A stretch of 64,000 bases of DNA from Xanthomarina gelatinilytica (GCF_000348685.1 NZ_ANLA01000013.1:119134-183133), one strand, 5' to 3'. Positions 55,129 to 64,000 are shown, numbered from the stretch's first letter. A program made the numbers and translations. The notes: generated by a model from the sequence alone, not told the origin.

Positions 55129-55623
55129 ATGAAAAAAATACTCTTACTTTCCGATACACATGGTTATATAGACGATGCCATTTTAAAACATGTCTCACAC
55201 GCTGATGAAGTATGGCACGCTGGAGACATTGGCGATTTAAACGTAACCAACCAAATAAAAAAACTTAAACCTTTAAAAGCTGTATTTGGAAATATTGATG
55301 GCCATGAAGTTAGAGCAGAATTCCCTGAAAACAACAGGTTTATGTGTGAATCTGTTGATGTATGGATCACCCATATTGGTGGCTACCCCAACAAATACGA
55401 CATGAGAATTAGAGAGGCCTTAAGAAAAAACCCTCCAGATATTTTTATTTGTGGACATTCGCATATATTGAAAGTGATGCCAGACAAAAAACTGAACTTA
55501 TTGCACATGAATCCAGGAGCTGTTGGAAAATACGGATTTCATAAAGTAAGAACCATGCTTCGTTTTGTTATAGATGGCAGCAACATAAAAGATCTGGAAG
55601 TTATAGAATTTGAAAACAGATAA
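55129..55623 (+). CDS. YfcE/MJ0936-type metallophosphoesterase
   Basis: 164 residues from MKKILLLSDTHGYIDDAIL; ten upstream codons are not family-like. Metal-binding blocks in order: SDTHG, HAGDIGD, GNIDGHEVR, FICGHSHIL and MNPGAVGKYGFHK. Small cytoplasmic phosphodiesterase; substrate unknown. A short basic peptide frame overlaps its 3' end (see next). Confidence 0.9.
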   Translation: MKKILLLSDTHGYIDDAILKHVSHADEVWHAGDIGDLNVTNQIKKLKPLKAVFGNIDGHEVRAEFPENNRFMCESVDVWITHIGGYPNKYDMRIREALRKNPPDIFICGHSHILKVMPDKKLNLLHMNPGAVGKYGFHKVRTMLRFVIDGSNIKDLEVIEFENR

Positions 55624-55714
55624 GCTCTCTCCCAAAAAAATCAGGTTTCCTTGGTTTGGAAAAGTTTTATCCAAAAAATTAAAGCCGTTTAAACCTTTAA
55701 AAAAATATGGTTAA
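55610..55714 (+). CDS. Possible 34-residue highly basic peptide, TTG start
   Basis: Overlaps the phosphoesterase end by 14 bp in another frame. From TTG 55610 the translation runs KTDKLSPKKIRFPWFGKVLS and ends KKLKPFKPLKKYG: more than a third Lys/Arg plus aromatic residues, highly non-random for an intergenic stretch. Start codon is inferred; no ATG is available. It could be a small nucleic-acid-binding or membrane-active protein, and it may be translationally coupled. Confidence 0.4.
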   Translation: MKTDKLSPKKIRFPWFGKVLSKKLKPFKPLKKYG

Positions 55715-55720
55715 ATAAAA

Positions 55721-55744
55721 AACCCAAGGTCTTCACCTTGGGTT
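55721..55744 (-). terminator. Terminator of the DUF4293 gene
   Basis: AACCCAAGG / CCTTGGGTT stem with loop TCTTCA; on the minus strand followed by six T residues. Confidence 0.75.
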
Positions 55745-55773
55745 TACGCACTAATACTACTAAGATGTAAGGC

Positions 55774-56184
55774 TTATCTTAATCTATCTACAGATTTTAC
55801 AAGATCTTCATCCTTCTTAATGGCCTTGTTGGCCAAAGCCAACAACACGATAGAAATAATAGGGAGGAAAATCCCAATACCTTTCTCAGAAACTTGCGTC
55901 TCTCCAGATACATTTAGAGATTGATATAAAAATAATCCTAGTAAAAAAAAGTTTAACAATATATTGAGTCGTCCCAACATAAATTGGGATTTTCTATGTT
56001 TAAATCTTGAAATGGACAAAATAGAGAAAAAAGCAGACACCAGGAACAGTGCTAAGATGTAATTAACATCATGTGCATAAACTTTAACGTTTTCTGGGGT
56101 TGTCCACAATTCAAACACATAAATAAGTCCACCAGAAACACCAGCAGCCAGTAAAAGATATATGGTTTGAATTCGTTGAAGCAT
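55774..56184 (-). CDS. DUF4293 membrane protein
   Basis: 136 residues. Begins MLQRIQTIYLLLAAGVSGGL; four membrane segments (about 7-25, 40-60, 74-92, 105-122), with IFLPIISIVLLALANKAIKKDE near the end. Typical length and layout of DUF4293, a Bacteroidota inner-membrane family without assigned function. It is divergent from rho (117 bp between starts, 202 bp to the chosen rho ATG). Confidence 0.88.
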   Translation of the reverse strand: MLQRIQTIYLLLAAGVSGGLIYVFELWTTPENVKVYAHDVNYILALFLVSAFFSILSISRFKHRKSQFMLGRLNILLNFFLLGLFLYQSLNVSGETQVSEKGIGIFLPIISIVLLALANKAIKKDEDLVKSVDRLR

Positions 56185-56385
56185 TCTTTTTTCTTAATTT
56201 GAGCAGACAAAAATAATGGTTTCTTTTTAATAAATTAACTAAAATAAATAAAATAAAGTTGTATAATTGCAATAACAAAATACAACTACCACTGTTGTAA
56301 GGTGTTAATTCTTCAGAATAAAATCAATTTTTTTTCAGAAAAAATCAATTTTAATATTTTAAAACAAATATTCAATTCAACATCA

Positions 56386-58047
56386 ATGTTTGAAATCTCA
56401 CAATTAAAAGAAATGAAGCTTCCTGAGTTACAGGAAATAGCTAAAAAACTGAACGTTTCCAAATATCGTTCATTAAAAAAACTGGATTTAGTATACCAAA
56501 TACTGGATCACCAAGCTGCAAACCCAAAAGCAGTAAAAGAAGTTGTTAAAGAGGACACTAAAAAAGAAGCTCCAAAAGCCGAAGCCCAAAAGCCTCAACA
56601 GCAAAAAAAACAAAGAGAGCGCATACAGCGTCCCAATAAGGAAGCCAAAAAAAGCGACAACAAACCTCAGCAAGACACCAAAACAGATGCTCCCAAAGCT
56701 GAAACCCCAAAAGCTGACAACCAAAAACCCCAACATCAAAGTTCTTCCAAACCAACCCACAATAAAGATTCTGGCAATAAGGATAAAGCTGATCAAAAAA
56801 GCAGTTCTAAAAGCGATAATCAAAATCGTTCAAAAAAGGACAACAAAAATCAAAACCAAAACAAAAACCAAAATTCAAACAACAACGGGAACAAGGATAC
56901 TAGAAATAGATATCGCGAACCGGATTTTGAGTTTGACGCCATTATAGAAAGTGAAGGGGTTTTGGATGTAATGCAAGATGGATATGGTTTTTTACGTTCT
57001 TCAGATTATAATTATTTATCCTCTCCAGATGATATTTATGTATCTCAATCCCAAATCAGATTATTTGGCTTAAAGAAAGGTGATACCGTTCTTGGAAACG
57101 TAAGACCACCTAAAGAAGGCGAAAAGTATTTTCCCTTAATTAAAGTGATCAAGATTAATGGTTTAAACCCAGAAGTGGTTAGGGACAGAGTGTCTTTTGA
57201 ACATTTAACACCACTTTTTCCTCAAGAAAAATTTAATATTGCCGAAAGACAAAGCACCATTTCAACAAGAATTATGGATTTGTTCTCTCCTATAGGAAAA
57301 GGTCAACGTGGTATGATTGTTTCGCAACCTAAAACTGGTAAAACCATGTTGCTTAAGGATGTGGCCAATGCCATTGCTGCCAATCATCCAGAAGTTTATC
57401 AAATGATTTTGCTTATAGACGAACGTCCTGAAGAGGTAACAGACATGCAACGTAATGTTCGTGGCGAGGTTATTGCTTCAACTTTTGACAAAGAAGCACA
57501 CGAACATGTAAAAATTGCAGATATCGTTTTGGAAAAAGCTAAAAGATTGGTGGAATGTGGTCACGATGTTGTAATCTTACTTGACTCCATAACACGTTTG
57601 GCCAGAGCATACAACACAGTACAACCTGCTTCAGGAAAAATATTAAGCGGTGGTGTAGATGCCAATGCCTTACACAAGCCAAAACGTTTCTTTGGTGCTG
57701 CCAGAAATATTGAAAATGGTGGATCTTTAACCATAATTGCTACAGCATTAACAGAAACAGGCTCAAAAATGGATGAAGTGATTTTTGAAGAGTTTAAAGG
57801 AACTGGAAACATGGAACTGCAATTAGATAGAAAAATCTCTAATCGTAGAATTTTCCCTGCAATTGACCTGACTTCTTCAAGTACCAGACGTGATGATTTA
57901 TTATTGGAAGAAAACACCATTCAAAGAATGTGGGTCATGCGTAAATATCTAGCAGATATGAACCCTGTGGAAGCCATGGAGTTTATTAATGAAAGATTTA
58001 AACAGACCAGAAATAACGAAGAGTTCTTGATTTCAATGAATGGGTAA
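56386..58047 (+). CDS. rho: Transcription termination factor Rho with long disordered insert
   Basis: 553 residues from [20 protein letters not shown]; the 28 codons before it are not conserved. N-terminal helical Rho-N/SAP-like domain (about 1-45), then a Lys/Gln/Asn/Asp-rich low-complexity stretch (about 55-195), the RNA-binding cold-shock-like domain (about 210-275), and the ATPase domain with Walker [10 protein letters not shown], Walker [18 protein letters not shown] and [21 protein letters not shown]. Hexameric RNA translocase ending transcription. Ends just before its own terminator hairpin. Confidence 0.94.
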   Translation: MFEISQLKEMKLPELQEIAKKLNVSKYRSLKKLDLVYQILDHQAANPKAVKEVVKEDTKKEAPKAEAQKPQQQKKQRERIQRPNKEAKKSDNKPQQDTKTDAPKAETPKADNQKPQHQSSSKPTHNKDSGNKDKADQKSSSKSDNQNRSKKDNKNQNQNKNQNSNNNGNKDTRNRYREPDFEFDAIIESEGVLDVMQDGYGFLRSSDYNYLSSPDDIYVSQSQIRLFGLKKGDTVLGNVRPPKEGEKYFPLIKVIKINGLNPEVVRDRVSFEHLTPLFPQEKFNIAERQSTISTRIMDLFSPIGKGQRGMIVSQPKTGKTMLLKDVANAIAANHPEVYQMILLIDERPEEVTDMQRNVRGEVIASTFDKEAHEHVKIADIVLEKAKRLVECGHDVVILLDSITRLARAYNTVQPASGKILSGGVDANALHKPKRFFGAARNIENGGSLTIIATALTETGSKMDEVIFEEFKGTGNMELQLDRKISNRRIFPAIDLTSSSTRRDDLLLEENTIQRMWVMRKYLADMNPVEAMEFINERFKQTRNNEEFLISMNG

Positions 58048-58073
58048 TATTTTTGAAACAACAAATAACAAAC

Positions 58074-58104
58074 AAAGCCTTGGTTTCCCAAGGCTTTTGT
58101 TTTG
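58074..58104 (+). terminator. Terminator of rho
   Basis: AAGCCTTGG / CCAAGGCTT stem, short loop, then TTTGTTTTG, 27 bp after the rho stop. Confidence 0.75.
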
Positions 58105-58127
58105 TTCATCCTAATGTATTTTAAGCA

Positions 58128-58158
58128 CAAAAAAAACCTTTCAAATTGAAAGGTTTTT
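58128..58158 (-). terminator. Terminator of rpsT
   Basis: AAAAACCTTTCAA / TTGAAAGGTTTTT stem; T run on the minus strand. 24 bp after the rpsT stop, convergent with the rho terminator. Confidence 0.8.
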
Positions 58159-58181
58159 AAAAAAGTTATCTTAAGTGCTTC

Positions 58182-58433
58182 TTATAAAGAAGCCACGTGT
58201 TTGGACAATTTAGATTTTAAATTAGAAGCTTTGTTAGCATGAATAATGTTCTTCTTTGCTAACTTATCAATCATAGATACAATCTCTGGAAAGAAAGCCT
58301 CAGCCTCAGATTTAGATTCCATATCACGTAATCTCTTAATAGCATTACGTGTTGTTTTATGCTTATATCTATTTCTTAAACGTTTCGCTTCGTTACTTCT
58401 AATTCTCTTTAATGCTGACTTATGATTTGCCAT
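58182..58433 (-). CDS. rpsT: 30S ribosomal protein S20
   Basis: 83 residues. [20 protein letters not shown] is the S20 hallmark, followed by two basic helices and [20 protein letters not shown] at the end. Binds 16S rRNA early in 30S assembly. Lies 27 bp after tRNA-Glu on the same strand without a terminator between them, so it is probably carried on the tRNA transcript. Confidence 0.96.
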   Translation of the reverse strand: MANHKSALKRIRSNEAKRLRNRYKHKTTRNAIKRLRDMESKSEAEAFFPEIVSMIDKLAKKNIIHANKASNLKSKLSKHVASL

Positions 58434-58460
58434 TATATTATCTTTCTTTTATAAAAATTG

Positions 58461-58532
58461 TAGCCCGTAGGGGAATCGAACCCCTCTTACCAGGATGAAA
58501 ACCTGGCGTCCTAGCCGATAGACGAACGGGCC
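58461..58532 (-). tRNA. tRNA-Glu (anticodon TTC)
   Basis: Minus strand: acceptor GGCCCGT pairs with ACGGGCT, anticodon stem CCAGG/CCTGG encloses TTTTCAT with TTC, T arm GAGGGGTTCGATTCCCCT complete, 72 nt with discriminator A. CCA not encoded. Its promoter is consensus (58550-58580). Confidence 0.94.
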
Positions 58533-58549
58533 ATTTTGTTTTGAGTGCG

Positions 58550-58580
58550 CAAATATATAATTATATATTTAAACTTGCAA
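58550..58580 (-). promoter_or_regulatory. Promoter of tRNA-Glu-rpsT
   Basis: Minus strand: TTG at 58580-58578, 20-bp spacer, TATATTTG at 58557-58550. The tRNA starts about 17 bp after the -7 box. Confidence 0.72.
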
Positions 58581-58724
58581 TACTTTTCAAAATAACTAAC
58601 AATGTTTCCATTGTAAACCTTCCTGACATACTTATTAACTTTTATGTCATTCAAGCGGGTGCAAAAATACAACTATTTTTAAATGTTGCAATACCTTGTT
58701 GTATTTTTTTTGAAAAATTTTTTA

Positions 58725-60203
58725 TTAATATGCTTTTGCGAACAACACTCTACCTTTTGAAGGTTTTCCTGTATAGACACAAGTTCCATTTTCTGCTATC
58801 TCATCTATTGGGATACATCGTATGGTGGCTTTTGTGAGCTCTTTGATTTTGGCTTCGGTTTCTGCTGTTCCATCCCAATGAGCAGAAATAAAACCTCCTT
58901 TTGTTTCCAAAACAGTTTTAAAATCATCAAAACTATCCACTAAAGTTATGTGGGAATCCCTAAACTCCAAGGCTTTTTTGTATAAAGAATTTTGTATCTC
59001 AATCATTAATCCTTCAACAGTAGATGTTAAGGTATCCAATGCAATAACCTCTTTTGTAAGCGTATCCCTTCTTGCCAATTCCACAGTTCCATGTTCCAAA
59101 TCCTTAGGCCCAATGGCTATCCTTAAAGGCACTCCTTGCAATTCGTGTTGTGCAAATTTGGCTCCAGGCCTTAAGGTTGTTCTACTATCAAACTTTACAG
59201 AAATGTGTTTGGCATTTAAATCGCTCATCATTAAATTTGCAAGTTTAGTAATTTCTTCTAACTGCTCATCTGTTTTGTAAATAGGAACAATAACCACTTG
59301 ATTAGGAGCCAAATTTGGAGGTAACACCAATCCTTTATCATCACTGTGGGTCATGATTAAAGCTCCCATAAGTCTGGTAGAAACTCCCCAAGATGTTGCC
59401 CAAACATAATCTTGTTTCCCTTCTTTGGAAGTAAACTTCACATCGAATGCTTTGGCAAAATTCTGACCTAAAAAGTGTGATGTTCCTGCTTGCAAGGCTT
59501 TACCATCTTGCATTAAAGCTTCAATACAGTAGGTTTCTACAGCACCTGCAAAACGTTCACTTTCTGTTTTTACGCCCTTAACAACTGGAATTGCCATAAA
59601 GTTTTCGGCAAATGTTGCATAAACATTGTTCATCAATTCTGCTTCTTTAATAGCTTCTGCTTTGGTTTCATGAGCTGTATGTCCTTCTTGCCATAAAAAC
59701 TCGGCTGTACGCAAAAACAATCGCGTTCTCATTTCCCAACGCACCACATTTGCCCATTGGTTTATTAACAATGGTAAATCCCTATAAGATTGAATCCATC
59801 CTTTATAGGTGTTCCAGATAATAGCCTCACTAGTTGGCCTTACTATAAGTTCTTCCTCTAACTTTGCCTCTGGATCCACACGTAACTTCCCAGGATTCTC
59901 AGGATCATTTTGTAATCTGTAATGAGTAACAATGGCACATTCTTTGGCAAAACCTTCGGCATTTTTTTCCTCGGCTTCAAACAAGCTTTTAGGCACAAAC
60001 AAAGGAAAATAGGCGTTTTCATGACCGGTTTCTTTAAACATACGGTCCAATTCGGCTTGCATCTTCTCCCAAATGGCATAGCCATAAGGCTTAATTACCA
60101 TACATCCTCTAACGGCAGAATTTTCCGCAAGGTCAGCCTTAACAACAAGTTCGTTATACCATTTAGAATAGTCTTCTGCTCTACTTGTAAGATTTTTACT
60201 CAT
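58725..60203 (-). CDS. proS: Prolyl-tRNA synthetase (short, archaeal/type 3 form)
   Basis: 492 residues, the short ProS form without the editing insertion. Class II motifs: [18 protein letters not shown] (motif 1 area), [22 protein letters not shown] (motif 2) and [19 protein letters not shown] (motif 3 area). The C-terminal zinc-type domain ends in GRVLFAKAY. Charges tRNA-Pro. Divergent from the Gly/Tyr-rich lipoprotein gene. Confidence 0.95.
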   Translation of the reverse strand: MSKNLTSRAEDYSKWYNELVVKADLAENSAVRGCMVIKPYGYAIWEKMQAELDRMFKETGHENAYFPLFVPKSLFEAEEKNAEGFAKECAIVTHYRLQNDPENPGKLRVDPEAKLEEELIVRPTSEAIIWNTYKGWIQSYRDLPLLINQWANVVRWEMRTRLFLRTAEFLWQEGHTAHETKAEAIKEAELMNNVYATFAENFMAIPVVKGVKTESERFAGAVETYCIEALMQDGKALQAGTSHFLGQNFAKAFDVKFTSKEGKQDYVWATSWGVSTRLMGALIMTHSDDKGLVLPPNLAPNQVVIVPIYKTDEQLEEITKLANLMMSDLNAKHISVKFDSRTTLRPGAKFAQHELQGVPLRIAIGPKDLEHGTVELARRDTLTKEVIALDTLTSTVEGLMIEIQNSLYKKALEFRDSHITLVDSFDDFKTVLETKGGFISAHWDGTAETEAKIKELTKATIRCIPIDEIAENGTCVYTGKPSKGRVLFAKAY

Positions 60204-60267
60204 ATTCAGGGTTTTGGCACAAATATTGTGATTATGTTAAATATAAAAATAGTTGCGCAAAACTAAC

Positions 60268-60275
60268 TATTTTTG
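60268..60275 (+). promoter_or_regulatory. -7 box of the Gly/Tyr-rich lipoprotein gene
   Basis: TATTTTTG, matching TAnnTTTG, 29 bp before the ATG; no clear -33 box at the right spacing. Confidence 0.45.
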
Positions 60276-60303
60276 TTATGTTCAACAATTAAAATCAAGA
60301 GAT

Positions 60304-61317
60304 ATGCAAATAAATAACTCCTTTTTAACTAAAACACCATATATAGCTGTTTTTAGCTTGTTTGCTGTTTTGGCATCTTGTGGATCATCGCAATATGCCG
60401 TAAATGACAATGATGGTATTTATAGCTCAGACACACCTGTTGAATATCAAGAAGGTGCCGTTACGGTTACTGAAAAAGAAACCAGCAGTCAAACCTTTTA
60501 TAAAAATTACTTTAAAGAAAAGTCTTTGGAATATCAGCTCCCTGAAGAAGAAAATGAAGATGCTATTTTTACAGATGTTGATTCCTATGAAGGGGAATAT
60601 GCTGTAGCTCAAGACACTTCTGATGTGGAGTATCATAGTTATGCAGGTTGGGGTGAAGACAGCAATGACATTTCCATTACCATTAGCACCGGGTTTAACT
60701 ATGGTATTGGCTGGGGCTATAACCCATGGTACTCTCCATATTATTATGGTGGATACTATCCTTATTACGGTTTTGGCTGGGGCTATTACAGTCCGTGGTA
60801 TCCGTATCCTGGTTACCCGTATTATGGAGGTTATTATGGTGGATACTATGGTGGTTACTATGCTTATGGAGGTAGAGGTTTAGCCTACAATTATGGCAGA
60901 CGTGGAAATTACTATTCAGGTAACTATTATAACAACAGAACCAATAATTACTATAATTCCAGAACTAGAACAACACGTTCTAATCTGGGATATGCCACTC
61001 CAAGAACAAGAAGCAATTCCGATACTAGATCAAATACTACAGTTAGACCAAGAACCAGGGATAATTCAACGGTTAGTCCTAACTCCACAGTAAGACCAAG
61101 AACAAGAGACAATTCTACTGTGAAGCCAAATTCTACGGTAAAACCTAGAACAAGGCCACAATCGAATAACGTTACGCCTAGGCCAAGAACAAATTCAACT
61201 CCAAGAACAAATTCTCCTAGCAGATCTTATTCACCAAGTAGATCTTCTGGTAGTTCACCATCCTTTTCATCTGGAGGGGGAGGAAGAGTTTCTGGTGGTT
61301 CTAGAGGCAGAAGATAA
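60304..61317 (+). CDS. Gly/Tyr-rich lipoprotein with Arg/Ser/Thr repeat tail
   Basis: 337 residues from MQINNSFLTKTPYIAVFSLF. Lipoprotein signal (VLASCGSS, Cys26). Four parts: an acidic region (about 40-120), a stretch of Gly, Tyr, Pro and Trp (about 130-205, e.g. YPYYGFGWGYYSPWYPYPGY), an Asn/Tyr/Arg segment, and a basic tail with RPRTRDNSTV-type units repeating every 16 residues. No enzyme domain. Such proteins in this group are sometimes mislabelled prolyl-tRNA synthetase or vitellogenin. It should be surface or periplasmic, perhaps adhesive. Followed 25 bp later by the FadL gene. Confidence 0.8.
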   Translation: MQINNSFLTKTPYIAVFSLFAVLASCGSSQYAVNDNDGIYSSDTPVEYQEGAVTVTEKETSSQTFYKNYFKEKSLEYQLPEEENEDAIFTDVDSYEGEYAVAQDTSDVEYHSYAGWGEDSNDISITISTGFNYGIGWGYNPWYSPYYYGGYYPYYGFGWGYYSPWYPYPGYPYYGGYYGGYYGGYYAYGGRGLAYNYGRRGNYYSGNYYNNRTNNYYNSRTRTTRSNLGYATPRTRSNSDTRSNTTVRPRTRDNSTVSPNSTVRPRTRDNSTVKPNSTVKPRTRPQSNNVTPRPRTNSTPRTNSPSRSYSPSRSSGSSPSFSSGGGGRVSGGSRGRR

Positions 61318-61342
61318 AATTGACTAAAAGAAAAAGAAAAAT

Positions 61343-62878
61343 ATGAAAAAGTTACTTTTACTATTCGTAGGCATTCTTTCTACGGGTATTATTTACGCCC
61401 AAGATGTTACAGACGCTGTTAGATACACACAGGATGAAATTCAAGGAACTGCAAGATATAGAGGCTTAAGTGGCGCGTTTGGCGCTTTAGGGGGAGACAT
61501 GAGTGCTGTAAGCATAAATCCAGCCGGTTCAGCCATATTCAATAATAGTCATATATCTTTGTCTCTATCTAATAACAACATAAAAAATGATGTTCAATAC
61601 TTTAATGGTTTCAATACCTCTAAAGAATCGAACATTGATTTAAACCAAACTGGTGCTGCGTTTGTTTTTTACAATAGAAATTCAAATTCAGATTGGACAA
61701 AATTTGCGTTTAGTGCAGCCTATGATAAAGTTCAAAATTACAACAACGATTGGTTGGCATATGGTACAAATTCAGCCTCCATTGATAGATATTTTTTAGA
61801 TATTACGGAAAAACAAGCTATTCCTTTTGGAGTGTTGAAACTGCAACCAGGAGAATATATTGAAGAAGCTTATGCAGATATTGGTTCCAGCCCTGCATAT
61901 GGATATCCTGTTCAGCAAGTGTTTTTAGGGTACTGGGCAGGGATTATAGACCCGGTGAATCTAGACAACAGTACCAATGATGATGAAACCAACTATTTTT
62001 CAAATACAGCTCCAGCAGATTCATATTACCAAGAATTTTATTATGCTTCTTCGGGTTACAACGGAAAATTCTCTTTAAATTTTGCCACTTCCTATAAGGA
62101 TAGATTATATCTTGGTATTAATTTGAACTCCCATTTTATTAATTATGATAAGTTCACAAGCTTCTATGAAACCAATAACGATCCAGATTCCTTAACAAAG
62201 AATATTGTTTTCGAAAACTGGCTTTCTACTTATGGTTCAGGTTTTTCATTTCAACTAGGTGCCATAGCGAAAATCACCAATGATTTAAGGTTGGGGCTTT
62301 CCTATAATTCTCCTACATGGTACCGAATTGAAGAAGAATTGATTCAAGGTATTGATTCCAACATTGCAGATCCAGATATAGGTTACATCTCTAACATTAT
62401 CAATATTTACCCTTCTTATAATCTTCAAACTCCTGGAAAATTCACAGGTAGCTTGGCTTATATTTTTGGTGAATACGGATTGATAAGTTTTGACTATTCC
62501 TTAAAAGATTACAGCAACACTAAATTCAAACCAACATCCGATGCCTATTTTGCAACACAAAACAACGCTATAAACAATCAACTAACCACTGCTTCTACCT
62601 ATAAAATTGGTGGTGAAATAAGGTTGAAACAACTTAGTTTAAGAGGTGGCTACAGATTGGAAGAAAGTCCTTATAAAAATGGTAACACCTTAGGAGACCT
62701 AAAAGGTTATTCTTTAGGGTTGGGTTATAGTTTTGGAAGCTTTAAATTGGATTTGGCTTTTGATCAAGCCAAACAAACTGCGGAATATAGATTATACAAC
62801 AACTCTGGTTTTCCTAGCAGCGCTTCTTTGGATTCCAGATTTACAAACGTGACCGTTACTGCTGCATTTAACCTTTAA
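61343..62878 (+). CDS. OmpP1/FadL-family outer-membrane porin
   Basis: 511 residues. Signal peptide to about 19 (ends IYAQ), then DAVRYTQDEIQGTARYRGLS and GGDMSAVSINPAGSAIF, the N-terminal plug and hatch of the FadL family. The rest is a 14-strand type beta-barrel ending TVTAAFNL, a canonical aromatic/hydrophobic C-terminus. Family members carry long-chain fatty acids or hydrophobic compounds. Follows the Gly/Tyr-rich lipoprotein gene by 25 bp, probably one transcript. Confidence 0.9.
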   Translation: MKKLLLLFVGILSTGIIYAQDVTDAVRYTQDEIQGTARYRGLSGAFGALGGDMSAVSINPAGSAIFNNSHISLSLSNNNIKNDVQYFNGFNTSKESNIDLNQTGAAFVFYNRNSNSDWTKFAFSAAYDKVQNYNNDWLAYGTNSASIDRYFLDITEKQAIPFGVLKLQPGEYIEEAYADIGSSPAYGYPVQQVFLGYWAGIIDPVNLDNSTNDDETNYFSNTAPADSYYQEFYYASSGYNGKFSLNFATSYKDRLYLGINLNSHFINYDKFTSFYETNNDPDSLTKNIVFENWLSTYGSGFSFQLGAIAKITNDLRLGLSYNSPTWYRIEEELIQGIDSNIADPDIGYISNIINIYPSYNLQTPGKFTGSLAYIFGEYGLISFDYSLKDYSNTKFKPTSDAYFATQNNAINNQLTTASTYKIGGEIRLKQLSLRGGYRLEESPYKNGNTLGDLKGYSLGLGYSFGSFKLDLAFDQAKQTAEYRLYNNSGFPSSASLDSRFTNVTVTAAFNL

Positions 62879-62905
62879 AAACGATACAATTTTATTATAA
62901 ATTAG

Positions 62906-62942
62906 AACTCAGACAATGTCTTTATTGTCTGAGTTTTTTTTT
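62906..62942 (+). terminator. Terminator of the FadL gene
   Basis: AACTCAGACAAT / ATTGTCTGAGTT perfect stem with loop GTCTTT, followed by nine or more T residues. Confidence 0.88.
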
Positions 62943-63207
62943 AAAATAGTTCATTGTTATATACCTAAATTTTATTTTTATATTACATATTAAATCATCA
63001 TCAATAATGCTATAAAGTAAAAATGAATTGCTTTTTATGGATTACAGATTAAATCATGAATATTAAACAGCATTTAATTAACATCAACATCTTTTAACTT
63101 AATATACTACTTAAATTAAACTCCATATAATCAAAGCTTAAAAAGTTAAATAAAATTAATTTAGTTAAACAATGACTTTTTATGAATACGTATATAGCAA
63201 AAGCATG

Positions 63208-63249
63208 AAAAAAAACTCAGACAAGATATGTTTTGTCTGAGTTTTTTTT
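63208..63249. terminator. Second terminator with the same ACTCAGACAA stem
   Basis: Stem AAAACTCAGACAA / TTGTCTGAGTTTT with loop GATATGTT and T runs on both strands, 31 bp past the stop of the T9SS type B protein gene, which it most likely ends. Confidence 0.85.
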
Positions 63250-63280
63250 GTTTTATATCGAGAGAAATCCTTTCTGACCC

Positions 63281-64000
63281 TTACCTCTTTAAACTAAAGT
63301 GTGCCTTAAACTGCTTTTGGGCCCCTTCGCTTTCGCCCAATTCCCTGTAATCTATGGTGAACCAATAGTCACTTGACGGCATCAATTCGCCATTGTAGGT
63401 ACCGTCCCATCCCGGACCGGTCGGGCTTAACTGCTTTAACAGCTTGCCATATCTATCGTAGATGAATATCTTGGCATCCAATTGGTTCTCTATCCCAAAT
63501 ACCTGCCAAGTATCATTATACCCATCATTGTTGGGCGTAAAGAACAATGGGTAATCCATAACAAGCACCATGTCGCTCGCCACACCACATCCATTGATGT
63601 CCCTGGCCTGGACCACATGCTCCCCAAAAGGCACGTTAGAAAAGGTATAGGTGTTGGTATTTGGCTCGTTGCTCACCCAAGGACCATTGTCCATACTGAA
63701 CTCAAATATGGCAGCACCATCACCAATTGCCGTTACCTCTATGATGTGATTATCTGCAAAAGCCTCGGTGGCAACCGTTGCTGTTACGGTCGGTGGTGAG
63801 CTCAATTGAACCACTGCCGTATCTGTACTTGTGCACCCATTGGCCAAATCTGTTACCACTACGGTATATGTACCCGCTACTTGTGGCGCGTAACTCGACC
63901 CGTTGCTTATAATGGTCGATGGGTCACCTGCTTCGGTCCACTCAAAACCATATAACGTTGAACTTAGACCGGTATCCATTAACGGGGCGCTTATCACCTC
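63281..64000 (-). CDS. C-terminal end of a T9SS type B (gliding-motility-associated) surface protein
   Basis: At least 238 residues; the gene continues beyond the right edge. The visible part holds PKD/Ig-like repeats (GTYTVVVTDLANGCTSTDTA) and the C-terminal gliding-motility-associated sorting domain: YPLFFTPNNDGYNDTWQVFG, IFIYDRYGKLLKQLSP, GWDGTYNGELMPSSDYWFTI, ending KAHFSLKR. This domain directs export and surface attachment through the type IX secretion system. Adhesin or large surface protein; N-terminus and cargo unknown. Confidence 0.9.
   Translation of the reverse strand, partial: EVISAPLMDTGLSSTLYGFEWTEAGDPSTIISNGSSYAPQVAGTYTVVVTDLANGCTSTDTAVVQLSSPPTVTATVATEAFADNHIIEVTAIGDGAAIFEFSMDNGPWVSNEPNTNTYTFSNVPFGEHVVQARDINGCGVASDMVLVMDYPLFFTPNNDGYNDTWQVFGIENQLDAKIFIYDRYGKLLKQLSPTGPGWDGTYNGELMPSSDYWFTIDYRELGESEGAQKQFKAHFSLKR

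Larger units (their letters stand above)
62879..63280. other. Gene-free gap between two near-identical terminators
   Basis: 402 bp. Contains the FadL terminator (62906-62942), an AT-rich stretch without an ORF, and a second hairpin with the same stem (63208-63249). No promoter, tRNA or small ORF was found. Confidence 0.6.

Overview
The window looks like chromosomal DNA of a marine-type Flavobacteriaceae (Bacteroidota). Evidence read directly from the sequence: low GC; promoter boxes of the Bacteroidota kind (TTTG, about 20 bp, TAnnTTTG) before several genes and both tRNAs; few Shine-Dalgarno sites; T9SS sorting domains (type A on an endonuclease, type B on a gliding-motility-type protein); and families typical of this group (glutamine synthetase III, NhaD, DUF4197, DUF3078, DUF1599, DUF4293, BT_3928-type DoxX protein, Rho with a long disordered insert). 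No rRNA, prophage, integrase or CRISPR array was seen.

Layout. 1-6.1 kb (minus): a probable operon of a Glu/Leu-type dehydrogenase, NhaD, ExbB, ExbD and a TonB-like protein, with folC overlapping the end by one base, preceded by anmK. 6.2-7.3 kb: acyl-CoA dehydrogenase. 7.4-11.8 kb is the accessory part: a SigZ-like sigma factor with a cysteine-rich tail next to a 33-residue metallothionein-like peptide missed by length cut-offs; an intact cas1-cas2 pair with neither cas9 nor an array; a REP-associated transposase whose own reading frame contains a REP palindrome; two blocks of REP palindromes; an unrecognised 246-residue protein; and five 11-bp periodic units. 11.8-28 kb: metabolism, including fused acyl-CoA mutase IcmF (carrying an in-frame insertion of a dispersed repeat), a BtuF-like binding protein, pyrF, prfA, B12-dependent ribonucleotide reductase, purM and glutamine synthetase III.

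28-36 kb: Ca/Na antiporter; a beta-lactamase-like serine hydrolase in an operon with BlaI- and BlaR1-type regulators behind a palindrome that fills the promoter spacer; a secreted endonuclease; tRNA-Arg; DUF488. 36.5-43.8 kb: a same-strand series of stress genes (SDR, universal stress protein, HdeD, catalase, a decayed YceI gene, a frameshifted SnoaL gene, a CxxC thioredoxin-fold protein, pirin). 44-50 kb: MscS, then clpS, prmA, tpiA, ABC permease, DoxX protein and DUF1599 on the minus strand. 50-58 kb: folP, lipoprotein, cdaA (TTG start), ABC exporter, truA, phosphoesterase, rho. 58-64 kb: tRNA-Glu with rpsT, proS, a Gly/Tyr-rich lipoprotein, an OmpP1/FadL porin and the C-terminal end of a T9SS type B protein.

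The observations most worth following up are the orphan adaptation module beside the RAYT/REP locus, the SigZ/metallothionein pair, the repeat-derived peptide inside IcmF, the palindromic operator candidates before the DUF4197 and BlaI operons, and the terminator squeezed between prfA and pyrF, which suggests attenuation.
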